41,122 nucleotides of DNA from Candidatus Peribacteria bacterium (GTDB lineage: Bacteria > Patescibacteriota > Gracilibacteria > Peribacterales > Peribacteraceae). Both the position numbers and the translations under genes were made by a program. The stretch is from positions 1-41,122 of the forward strand of contig CALRGQ010000007.1 in NCBI GenBank assembly GCA_943357915.1, read 5' to 3'. Below, one piece after another: positions 32,283-40,731 of this stretch. How positions within the stretch are numbered: position 1 is the first letter of the stretch; each line of letters begins with the position of its first letter. The notes under the pieces are model-generated. The model did not search any database. It was not told the DNA's origin and saw only the letters and a program-made list of their open reading frames with translations.

Positions 32283-33023
32283 TTAGGCTACGACAGCATT
32301 CGTATGCACCTCACTCACATCGTCATCCTCTTCCAGTAGATTCATCAGTGCATGAACTTTGTCAAAAGTAGCTGCATCCACGGGCGCTGTCTGCTTTGCA
32401 ATAAACTGCAACCCCGCAGATTCGATCTCAAAATTCTGCGATGTCAAAAAATCACGCACTCCTGTCCATTTGGCACTATCGGTCACGACCTGAATGCGTC
32501 CATCGATTACCTCAAAATCTTCTGCACCCTTATCGATCAGCTCAAGCTCTAGTTCTTCAAGGAATTTTTCACTTTTCACTTCTAATTTTTCACTTCGTGC
32601 CGCGATCACGCCGGCACGCTGAAACATCCACATCACCGATCCATTTTCCGCAAATCGTCCACCATTTTTCGCAAGAGTATTTTTCACATTACCCAGTGTT
32701 CGGTTCTTGTTATCCGTCAAGCACTCGATGATAAACGCAGCGCCAGCTGGGCCGTAGGCTTCATAGACGACTTCTTGCATCGCCTCTCCTTTCAGCTCAC
32801 CCGTGCCCTTCTTGATGGCACGCTCAATATTCGCATTCGGTACGCTCTCTGATTTCGCATTATCAATAGCAGACCGAAGAGCTGCATTACTCGTCACATC
32901 CCCGCCTCCCGTCCGCGCGACTATCTCAATGAGCCTCGCATGACGCGTGAAAACCTTCCCGCGCTTGGCGTCCTGCGCGGTTTTCTTCACCCGAATATTT
33001 GCCCATTTGGAATGACCGGACAT
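32283..33023 (-). CDS. YebC/PmpR family protein (TACO1-like)
   Basis: A 246-residue protein starting MSGHSKWANIRVKKTAQDAK, the family hallmark, followed by RGKVFTRHARLIEIVARTGG and YEAYGPAGAAFIIECLTDNK. Members were described as transcription regulators and, more recently, as ribosome-associated factors that ease translation of polyproline stretches; which applies here is not known. In the middle domain, after FQRAGVIAA, a short-repeat sequence (RSEKLEVKSEKF) makes the loop about seven residues longer than in E. coli YebC. ATG 33023 starts the conserved sequence; upstream in-frame codons are rejected. Confidence 0.95.
   Translation of the reverse strand: MSGHSKWANIRVKKTAQDAKRGKVFTRHARLIEIVARTGGGDVTSNAALRSAIDNAKSESVPNANIERAIKKGTGELKGEAMQEVVYEAYGPAGAAFIIECLTDNKNRTLGNVKNTLAKNGGRFAENGSVMWMFQRAGVIAARSEKLEVKSEKFLEELELELIDKGAEDFEVIDGRIQVVTDSAKWTGVRDFLTSQNFEIESAGLQFIAKQTAPVDAATFDKVHALMNLLEEDDDVSEVHTNAVVA
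32565..32596. repeat. Short tandem TTTTTCACTT repeat inside yebC
   Basis: Three degenerate copies of TTTTTCACTT (minus strand AAGTGAAAA) lie within the coding region and are translated as SEKLEVKSEKF. Nearly the same sequence fills the sufS-sufU gap at 4178-4212. Confidence 0.75.
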
Positions 33024-33101
33024 AGCTCCTACGCTACCAGTCGGAGCGATGTATCGACAAGGCACAGGGAACCGCTGGTTACGTGAAGACAATACAAAAT
33101 A

Positions 33102-33129
33102 TTGATTAATTATCAAATAATATTATAAT
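33102..33129 (+). promoter_or_regulatory. Promoter with palindrome, leaderless start of secreted protein gene
   Basis: TTGATT (33102-33107), a 16-nt spacer and TATAAT (33124-33129) end 6 nt before ATG 33136. The -35 region is part of the palindrome TTGAT/ATCAA (33102-33116), a possible operator. Confidence 0.7.
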
Positions 33130-33135
33130 ATCTAT

Positions 33136-34584
33136 ATGCTTACCCCACTCTCGTTCCTCTCTCGTATCGTCATGAGCACCTTTGGTGTGCTCTTCATCGT
33201 GGTGCCATCTGCATCAGCCACCATGGTAGATACGACAGTCGCCCCACCGTCACAGCGAACGCGACGCGAACAAGTAGAACATATGCGCGATCAAAAGTTG
33301 CAGAAAAAAAATGATGAAAAAAATTCTGGTTCCAACAATACTCAAGCGACAAAAGAAGATCTCAAGGGTGGCGAGCTCCTCGAGGTGATCTACGAAGATA
33401 GTGATTTCTACACATTCGGCGCTCAAATTATGATCGAAAATCTGGAGACAAAAAACAGGAGATACTTTACGACAAAACAAGGTGGCACTCCGCCAATACT
33501 GGCTCCGGGTCGTTACAGTGCGTATACAGAAGCATCAAGCAAAGGCTTCCCCCAAGAAGCAAAGTACCAAATTATCGATACTGTCTCTGGTGACATCATC
33601 GAAGAATTTCCTCGTACACATGTTCCGGTGAATAACGTTCTTCTCGAGAAAGGTCAAAAGCTCAGAATTATTATTCTTCCTGCGACACGTCCATATAATT
33701 CCGTCTTCTTTAGACTCGGAAAACAACGTTCAGCGGTTGGTATTATTTTCAATAGGCCATATCCCATATTCGATTTTGAGCCTGGTGATTTTAAAGGAAC
33801 GGAACAATTCCCGTCTGCTCAAATTGCGATCGCATTCTCAGGAATGAAAGAAGTTGAACGGCAACCAATACTTGCGACGTCTATCCGTAAAGATGGCATT
33901 GAAGGAACCAGGGCAGGCTCTGGTGGCCGTTTCCATGATCCCGTACTCGTTCTTGGCGTACGAACAATCGCACGAGATCTTGCTCGCTCATTCATTGATC
34001 ACCGCAATGAAAATGCTGAGTCATATCGTGGAAAGTATCACGTCTCATTCCAGGTACAGCGGACTGCCGATGGAAAAGTTCCACGTGCATTACTGAATAT
34101 GAATGAAGAAAGTCTCACGGAAATTTTTGAAAAACAAATTCTATGGATTGAATATCATAACGTTCACCGAGCAAACGAAGGTGGTGGTTACGCTGGAAAA
34201 ACATTCCTGGAAGTCCTTGAAGAAGCAAAAACAAAAGCGATGATCTGGCCACGCAATAGCCTCCTCAGTACTGAAATCTCTCGTGTTGAAGTAGGCGCAC
34301 TTGAAACCATAGCTGCAACCGTAGGGATGGATACATTCGTGTCACTACCAAGTGAGCAGTCCGGAGTTGTTCGTAGACTACTCAAGGAAGAAATCCGCAC
34401 CCTCGTGAAAGCAATCCGCAGGGAGCGTCTGAATTATCAAACGTATGAAACTAGATGGATTGAAGACAGCATGGCATCGATGGGTTTTTCGCTAGCGGAC
34501 AGAATGCGGACACTGGATACCGTAGAATCTGCGATGCTGAGTCATCTAAAAATTCTTGATCCAAAAGACGCGGAGATCTATTAG
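33136..34584 (+). CDS. Large exported protein, unknown function
   Basis: A 482-residue protein with a signal peptide (about 1-29, STFGVLFIVVPSASA), then a charged, low-complexity linker (about 35-75, rich in K, N, Q and E), a beta-rich domain (about 80-250, with repeated strand-turn patterns) and a mainly helical C-terminal half (about 270-482: ETIAATVGMDTFVSLPSEQS, LLKEEIRTLVKAIRRERLNY). No cysteines or enzymatic motifs are evident and I do not recognise the family. It has a strong own promoter and terminator, so it is a monocistronic unit, presumably well expressed and located outside the membrane. Confidence 0.75.
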   Translation: MLTPLSFLSRIVMSTFGVLFIVVPSASATMVDTTVAPPSQRTRREQVEHMRDQKLQKKNDEKNSGSNNTQATKEDLKGGELLEVIYEDSDFYTFGAQIMIENLETKNRRYFTTKQGGTPPILAPGRYSAYTEASSKGFPQEAKYQIIDTVSGDIIEEFPRTHVPVNNVLLEKGQKLRIIILPATRPYNSVFFRLGKQRSAVGIIFNRPYPIFDFEPGDFKGTEQFPSAQIAIAFSGMKEVERQPILATSIRKDGIEGTRAGSGGRFHDPVLVLGVRTIARDLARSFIDHRNENAESYRGKYHVSFQVQRTADGKVPRALLNMNEESLTEIFEKQILWIEYHNVHRANEGGGYAGKTFLEVLEEAKTKAMIWPRNSLLSTEISRVEVGALETIAATVGMDTFVSLPSEQSGVVRRLLKEEIRTLVKAIRRERLNYQTYETRWIEDSMASMGFSLADRMRTLDTVESAMLSHLKILDPKDAEIY

Positions 34585-34603
34585 GCAGCAGAATACATAC
34601 AAT

Positions 34604-34632
34604 AAAAAAAGCCCGCCATAGAGGCGGGTTTT
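34604..34632. terminator. Bidirectional terminator
   Basis: CCCGCC/GGCGGG arms with a 5-base loop are flanked by seven A on the left and four T on the right. It lies between the convergent secreted-protein gene and rpsR and can serve both strands. Confidence 0.85.
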
Positions 34633-34650
34633 AACTATCGAGAGAATATA

Positions 34651-34899
34651 TTATTTACGGTATGCGAGCATGCCGAGGAACCTCGCGCGCTCCACAGCAT
34701 TCTTGAGCATCTTCTGGTGCTTCAGACACAAGCCGGAGTAGTAACGCTTGCGGATGTTTCCGAAGTAGTCGATATACGGCTTGAGAGTTGGATAGTCTTT
34801 GTAATCCATATAGTGGACGCCAGCGCGGTCAAACGGACAGACTTTCTTTTCAACGCGCTTGGCTTTGCTCTGGTTGAATGGCTTCATAGGTTTAGACAT
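34651..34899 (-). CDS. rpsR: 30S ribosomal protein bS18
   Basis: An 82-residue protein with CPFDRAGVHYMDYKDYPTLK, YIDYFGNIRKRYYSGLCLKH and MLKNAVERARFLGMLAYR, diagnostic of bS18. The two cysteines kept (CPF and GLCLKHQ) suggest a partial zinc-type form. It is downstream of rpsF on the same strand, separated by 81 nt with two hairpins. The usual ssb gene between them is absent. Confidence 0.97.
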   Translation of the reverse strand: MSKPMKPFNQSKAKRVEKKVCPFDRAGVHYMDYKDYPTLKPYIDYFGNIRKRYYSGLCLKHQKMLKNAVERARFLGMLAYRK

Positions 34900-34926
34900 G
34901 GGTGCGGGGTGGAAAGGTTTAGGAGA

Positions 34927-34971
34927 GCGGGTCTACTGACCCGCGGTGTACAGAGCAGGTCTTCGACCCGC
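34927..34971. repeat. Two tandem hairpins between rpsF and rpsR
   Basis: GCGGGTC/GACCCGC (34927-34944, perfect 7 bp) and GCAGGTC/GACCCGC (34955-34971, 6 of 7 bp) are two related copies, each followed by GGTG. They fill the space where ssb lies in most bacteria and could modulate rpsR expression. Confidence 0.7.
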
Positions 34972-34980
34972 GGTGCAGAA

Positions 34981-35535
34981 TTAGAGTTTCAAATCATCAT
35001 CAGAGATAAGCTTGTCGAGCTGTTCCGTAAGCTGGCCGATCTCAAGCAATTTCGGAGCTTCTTTTGGCTTACTCTCCATACGTTTTGCAGCGCGCTTGGC
35101 CGTGTCCGTCACAGTCTGCTTCAGACGCTCCTCACGCTTGTTCTGCTTCTGGTCAGCAAGTGTCACGCGGTTCTTGAGCCAGTCGTGGTACCTATCTTCG
35201 TAGCTCACAGCTTCGTATCCCTTAGGAGGGATGACAACGAGATGTCGCAAAACGCCTTTCGTGAGGCCGAGTTGCTTATTCAGTTCACGGATGACGGACG
35301 GATCCATCTCGAGGTAATAGATGATGAACTTTGCCTCAGTAAAGCCGCCGATCTTGTAGGCAAGACCGCGCTTGGTCCAAGGATCCTTGAAGATCGTGAC
35401 TGCCTTTGCGTCGGCAAAATGGCCTTCTACTTCAGAAATAAGGTTCTTCTCGGCTTTCTGATCCAAGTCTGGTTGGAGCATGACGGCGATCTCATAGACG
35501 CGCACGTCTTCATTGCTCGGGATAAGTGTGGGCAT
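34981..35535 (-). CDS. rpsF: 30S ribosomal protein bS6, C-terminally extended
   Basis: A 184-residue protein, longer than the usual 95-135. The bS6 core is in the first 110 residues (VRVYEIAVMLQPDLDQKAEK, KRGLAYKIGGFTEAKFIIYY, LNKQLGLTKGVLRHLVVIPP). The extension is highly charged and helical (KQNKREERLKQTVTDTAKRA). ATG 35535 starts the conserved sequence; an open frame continues upstream to 35655 but has no family match. The leader of about 110 nt holds a perfect TCCCGC/GCGGGA hairpin (35591-35606), and autoregulation by the S6:S18 complex as known elsewhere is possible. Confidence 0.93.
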   Translation of the reverse strand: MPTLIPSNEDVRVYEIAVMLQPDLDQKAEKNLISEVEGHFADAKAVTIFKDPWTKRGLAYKIGGFTEAKFIIYYLEMDPSVIRELNKQLGLTKGVLRHLVVIPPKGYEAVSYEDRYHDWLKNRVTLADQKQNKREERLKQTVTDTAKRAAKRMESKPKEAPKLLEIGQLTEQLDKLISDDDLKL

Positions 35536-35672
35536 ATGCTTCGTGGGGGAAATCGCGGCGTAGTCCAGAGACGAAGCCGGATAAAACCTGTCCCGCGAAG
35601 GCGGGAGAGGGAAGTAAGCTGACGGACTGTAGTGGGTACGCGGGCGTAACGTCAAGGAAAGATGGCATGAAT

Positions 35673-35712
35673 ATTGTAAATTATTGTAAATTAACTAAAA
35701 CTATTGTATAAT
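35673..35712 (+). promoter_or_regulatory. Promoter with tandem ATTGTAAATT repeat
   Basis: Two direct copies of ATTGTAAATT (35673-35682 and 35683-35692) cover the -35 region TTGTAA (35684-35689). A 17-nt spacer leads to a perfect TATAAT (35707-35712), 7 nt before ATG 35720. The tandem repeat may be a regulator site. Confidence 0.7.
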
Positions 35713-35719
35713 ATAACAA

Positions 35720-36853
35720 ATGAACATACTCATTGTCGGCGCAGGGCCAGCCGGTTTAGCTACAGCAAATTTCTTGAATACCAAGAAGCATGCTGTAACG
35801 ATTATTGAGAAAGAAAAGAAATTCTCAACAATGGGCTTTGGAATATTTTTCTTCAATGAAGGGAAAAAGTTACTCAGAAAAGCGACGCATGACCGAGGAA
35901 TCCATGCATTCTTGAAACAAATTGGTTATAAGTATTATCTCAACGAGCACGGGAAAATGCTAAGTGATATTCATTACAATAGCGTGTTTCATGTGAGTAA
36001 CTATAATGCGATCACCAGCATCAAAAGAGAGGACTTACATGGATTACTGCGAAAACACTTACATCCGGACGTCTCTATAAAAATGGGAACGACGATTTCC
36101 CACATCGATAACAAACCCGACTGCGCCCATGTAGAACTCTCTGATGGTACAAAAACAACGTTTGACCTAGTGATCAGTGCTGAAGGTTCCCACTCCCAAT
36201 TACGAGATTTATTTTTTTCATACAAGATTAAAAAGCTTCCGTGGGTCGCTCGTTATTTCTGGCTCGAAAAAACAAAAACACGCTTTTTCCTAGAATGGAG
36301 CCAATATGCAACTATCATGTGCATGCCACACAAAAACAAAACAACGATGCTCTCGATCGAGAGTAACGATATCTACGCCAGCTGCAACGAACACCAGATC
36401 GTCCCCAAGGAACTGCAAGAATTTTATACATCGATTGGCGTATCGAAAGAAGAGATTGAGAAAGGCTATAAAGAATCGTATGTTGCGCCGATGAAGTATG
36501 TGTACACAGACCGATGGTTCATGAACCGTGTCGTACTCATTGGTGATGCGCAACACGCGATGACTCCTACCTTGGGCTTTGGAACATCCCTCGCTCTCGA
36601 CGACGCGTATGAATTAGCTACCATGCTCAACACCCTCGATGATTCGCAGAACTTGAAGAGTGGGTTAGGACAGTTTTCTACAAAAAGAACGCACAGAGTA
36701 CGAACTCTCCGGAGGATCAACAGAGTGGCTGATTTCTTTACGTTCCACCATTGTAAGCCGTACTTCGCTTTTTGGAGCAAGCATCACTATCTTTCTGAAA
36801 TGGCTGCAAAATTCATAGATAGAGGTATCCGCCTTGGCTGGAAATATGCCTAA
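35720..36853 (+). CDS. FAD-dependent monooxygenase (PHBH-like fold)
   Basis: A 377-residue flavoprotein. The N-terminal dinucleotide site is ILIVGAGPAGLATANFL followed by an acidic strand end (IIEKEKK). The mid NAD(P)H/FAD motif reads VISAEGSHSQLR, with Glu in place of Asp in the usual DG motif. The GD motif RVVLIGDAQHAMTPTLGFG binds the FAD ribityl chain and is well kept. The layout is that of aromatic hydroxylases and related group A monooxygenases. The substrate cannot be inferred. Such enzymes are uncommon in reduced CPR genomes, so transfer is plausible. AT-rich promoter and codon use also differ somewhat from neighbours. Confidence 0.88.
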   Translation: MNILIVGAGPAGLATANFLNTKKHAVTIIEKEKKFSTMGFGIFFFNEGKKLLRKATHDRGIHAFLKQIGYKYYLNEHGKMLSDIHYNSVFHVSNYNAITSIKREDLHGLLRKHLHPDVSIKMGTTISHIDNKPDCAHVELSDGTKTTFDLVISAEGSHSQLRDLFFSYKIKKLPWVARYFWLEKTKTRFFLEWSQYATIMCMPHKNKTTMLSIESNDIYASCNEHQIVPKELQEFYTSIGVSKEEIEKGYKESYVAPMKYVYTDRWFMNRVVLIGDAQHAMTPTLGFGTSLALDDAYELATMLNTLDDSQNLKSGLGQFSTKRTHRVRTLRRINRVADFFTFHHCKPYFAFWSKHHYLSEMAAKFIDRGIRLGWKYA

Positions 36854-36910
36854 GCGATGAGCGAAAACAGTGAGAATCGCACCAATACTCTGAAATCACG
36901 CAAAATGTTC

Positions 36911-36939
36911 TTGACGCTCCACGGGTGCACTCGTAAGAT
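36911..36939 (+). promoter_or_regulatory. Candidate rRNA promoter
   Basis: TTGACG (36911-36916), a 17-nt spacer and TAAGAT (36934-36939) form a good sigma70-type promoter about 230 bp upstream of the 16S gene. It is the best candidate in the 314-bp gap after the FAD monooxygenase gene; 36854-36910 shows nothing else. Confidence 0.55.
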
Positions 36940-37167
36940 GCCCCAGCTGTGAGTAAGCCTATGTATTCGTAATGGCTTGTTTGTCTCCCTTCCAAAAGGA
37001 GCCTTACGCCTCACACGCCAAAAGCTCCTTCACAGCATCGTGTAGTAGAGAAAAATTAGGTCCAATTTATTTCCTTTGGAATTAAAACAAAGGGTGTACC
37101 ACCTTTGGAAAAAAACGGTATTTAGAAGCCATGTATCGATCTAAACAGTCGATACACAAAATCTTCT
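36940..37167 (+). other. 16S rRNA leader with hairpins
   Basis: No gene is seen here. CAAAGG/CCTTTG (37088-37107 region) and a perfect 8-bp hairpin TGTATCGA/TCGATACA (37132-37156) lie before the mature 5' end. CCTTTGGAA occurs twice, about 40 bp apart. These are likely processing or antitermination structures. Confidence 0.5.
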
Positions 37168-38636
<1,469 letters not shown>

Positions 38637-38835
38637 CCAGGGAGTTTTACCTGGAACTATGCTCTGGGGTGTATATCGCACTTTCATTAGTGCGAAACCA
38701 ACATAGTCAACACTTTGAGTAGGGAACACCCTCTTCGGTCCTCAGAACTCAGTGCCTTTCATAGGACACTGGGTTCTGCGGGGCCAAGAGCCCTATACGT
38801 GAATCGTCCGGCCTAGCCTTAGGGCGAAGTCGGAC
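38637..38835 (+). ncRNA. Highly structured segment downstream of 16S (spacer or unknown RNA)
   Basis: Successive helices are visible: CCAGG/CCTGG (38637-38654); ACTATG/CATAGT (38656-38707) enclosing TCGCACT/AGTGCGA (38676-38695); AGGG/CCCT around 38721-38732; GAACTCAGTG/CACTGGGTTC (38745-38776, one G-U); GGGC/GCCC around 38781-38793; GTCCG/CGGAC (38806-38835) enclosing CCTA/TAGG. No tRNA, 5S or 23S signature is present. It could be the transcribed spacer or a separate structured RNA. The next 117 bases up to the following gene show nothing further. Confidence 0.5.
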
Positions 38836-38952
38836 AAACCTAACACTTTCTCTACTACACGATGGGGTGAATTTTGGCGTGCCTAATTTCTGGACAACAG
38901 CGTTCTCTTGACTTATAAACCATATCCCGCACAGTTCTCCAACGTTAACATT

Positions 38953-39315
38953 ATGTTCAACTTTGAATCTCCTTACCCCTACGGCCAGAACGACAAAGGT
39001 GGATGGCAGCCGCGCATACCAAATAAAAATGATACTAGAACAGTTTTACTGAACATGGTTGCTTCACAAATGAAATATGGGGTACGTGATCAAATTGAAG
39101 CTGCATTTTCTCTTCAAGAGCAAAGAGAGCAAGAGGAAGCAGAAACAGCAATGGATGTAGCCTGTAATGAAAAAGAAGCGAGCGAACGTGCGGTGACCGA
39201 ATACCATACCTTCGATCGACTCTCTGGCGAAAACACTCTGCAACCTAGTCCACATGCCCAGGCAAAAATCCGTCGTGCTAAGAGACGAGAACGGAATCTT
39301 CAAGATAAATATTAA
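38953..39315 (+). CDS. Hypothetical protein
   Basis: A 120-residue soluble, charged protein. The N-terminal part is rich in aromatic and Pro/Gly residues (MFNFESPYPYGQNDKGGWQP), the middle is a predicted long helix with heptad-like charge (DQIEAAFSLQEQREQEEAET), and the C-terminus is strongly basic (AKIRRAKRRERNLQDKY), suggesting nucleic acid or ribosome contact. No family is recognised. TTG 38908 would add 15 residues; ATG 38953 is preferred. No clear -10 box is seen, so it may be on the rRNA transcript. Confidence 0.55.
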   Translation: MFNFESPYPYGQNDKGGWQPRIPNKNDTRTVLLNMVASQMKYGVRDQIEAAFSLQEQREQEEAETAMDVACNEKEASERAVTEYHTFDRLSGENTLQPSPHAQAKIRRAKRRERNLQDKY

Positions 39316-39334
39316 CCATAGGTCACTTAATCCA

Positions 39335-40135
39335 TCAGCCATGTACCTTCAGCGCCGCTTGTACTGCAACGCGGATTTTTTCCTGTGAAATCCGCTCTGT
39401 CAGTTCATACAAAAAGCCATCCACAAACATGCTGCGTGCCGTCAGGCTATCAATCCCGCGTGACTGAAAATAAAAGAGATCCTCAACGGTCACACGCGAG
39501 ACTGTGGCACTGTGACTCGCTTTCACGTCGTTCGTACGAATCTCCAGTCCTGGGATCGCATCGACTTTTGCCGTCGCATCCAGCATCAACACGTCTTCAG
39601 TAAGATACGTGTCTGTGCCAGTCCCCTGCTCCGTAATCTCGATCATGCCATTGCAGACCGCAAACGCATTCTGCTCGGCCACTCCTTTGAGTGTGATTTC
39701 TCCGCCGCCATTTCTGGCCGCAAAAATATTACGAACGGTCACGGACTGCTTGTCTTTTCCCGAGACCGAAAAAATCCAGTCGATATTGCTGACTGCATTC
39801 GGACCAGCACAGGTGGACACAAGAGAATGAACGTCATTCGCTCCACCCAGCGTCGTGCAGTGCCAGTGGAGTGAAGCCCCTTCACCGACTGAAGATTCCA
39901 GCTTTCTCGCAGATCCGGTACTCAGTGAGATATACGTCACATCGCTCTCAGGCTCGAGTGTGACACTCACAGAATGCAGCACAGACGAACTGGTATCAAA
40001 AATCGTCACCCGCGCGCCGTGTCCTACGGAAACTTCCAGATGTGACTCAACACCGTCCAAAGCAATACTCATCGGCTCAGTAGGGCTTTCCCCTGCTCTA
40101 ACCGTTATTCGCCGTATATCGGTGGCTTTTTTCAT
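39335..40135 (-). CDS. sufD: SufD-like Fe-S cluster assembly protein (SufBD family)
   Basis: A 266-residue protein of the SufBD beta-helix family; SufD partners SufB and the ATPase SufC in cluster building. Diagnostic C-terminal sequence is PGLEIRTNDVKASHSATVSR with the conserved His, then DLFYFQSRGID and ARSMFVDGFL. The central part is all beta with hydrophobic alternation. It is shorter than classical SufD (about 400) because the N-terminal domain is reduced. ATG 40135 is supported by CATACT 6 nt upstream; 40159 would add eight residues. SufB and SufC are not in the window. It is convergent with the hypothetical gene after the rRNA. Confidence 0.88.
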   Translation of the reverse strand: MKKATDIRRITVRAGESPTEPMSIALDGVESHLEVSVGHGARVTIFDTSSSVLHSVSVTLEPESDVTYISLSTGSARKLESSVGEGASLHWHCTTLGGANDVHSLVSTCAGPNAVSNIDWIFSVSGKDKQSVTVRNIFAARNGGGEITLKGVAEQNAFAVCNGMIEITEQGTGTDTYLTEDVLMLDATAKVDAIPGLEIRTNDVKASHSATVSRVTVEDLFYFQSRGIDSLTARSMFVDGFLYELTERISQEKIRVAVQAALKVHG

Positions 40136-40305
40136 ACTGGGAGTATGGAAGAAAAACATGAAAATTGGTATACAGACAGGAAGAATATAGATGTCGTGAG
40201 AGAATGAGAAAATGTCATACTGAAGCCACTTTCCGTGATAATCCCGCGAAATAATTTGCTAGATTATTGATATTTCTTTATAAAGTGGTATAAATTCCCT
40301 CCCCT

Positions 40306-40719
40306 ATGATTGAATCCCAAGGAACATCATCTGTAATCACTGATGAAAGCAGCAGGTTTGCACCTGTTGTTAAACCTGAAAAAATATACCCTCCGACTCA
40401 TCATGATAAAGAAACCTTTAAGGCGGACAGAGAAATAATTGTAACAAATGTACGAGAAGAAATTAACGAATGCAGGCGTCTTGAAGATGAAGGATATGTG
40501 GAATTTGGATATGGTCTACATGCACATGCTCAAGCTGCTAGGGACTTTAGTCATGATAATGCTATTTATCATGAGACAGATGTTACAACGTGTTCAGTAC
40601 GTCTACAGGCAGATGATTCTGCACTTGTGAGACTGCAAGTCTTTTACTGCCTAAAAGGATCAGTCCCTATCGATAGGCAAGCTATTTTAAGAGAATACAG
40701 TGAACTAGCCACGGGCTAA
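40306..40719 (+). CDS. Hypothetical protein, 3' end replaced by IS end
   Basis: A 137-residue soluble protein with a disordered N-terminus (about 1-45, with KPEKIYPPTHHDKET), a helix (DREIIVTNVREEINECRRLE) and a segment rich in His and Ala (YGLHAHAQAARDFSHDNAIY). No family is recognised. The last four codons and the stop (LATG-stop) lie inside the terminal hairpin of the adjacent IS200/IS605 element, so the original C-terminus was probably longer. TATAAA at 40289-40294 lies 11 nt before the ATG. The 170 bp before the gene hold nothing else. Confidence 0.55.
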   Translation: MIESQGTSSVITDESSRFAPVVKPEKIYPPTHHDKETFKADREIIVTNVREEINECRRLEDEGYVEFGYGLHAHAQAARDFSHDNAIYHETDVTTCSVRLQADDSALVRLQVFYCLKGSVPIDRQAILREYSELATG

Positions 40720-40731
40720 AGCCGCGTGGCT
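40707..40731. mobile_element. Terminal hairpin (right end) of IS200/IS605 element
   Basis: Outer stem AGCCACG/CGTGGCT and inner stem GGCT/AGCC with an AA loop make the imperfect palindrome typical of IS200/IS605 ends. It contains the stop codons of both the transposase (minus, 40716-40718) and the hypothetical gene (plus, 40717-40719). The element extends past the right edge of the window. Confidence 0.8.

Noticed and set aside
38637-38952. tRNA, 5S rRNA or 23S rRNA start in the region after 16S
   Set aside because: No T-loop motif, 5S conserved core or 23S 5' sequence could be found; only unassigned hairpins.
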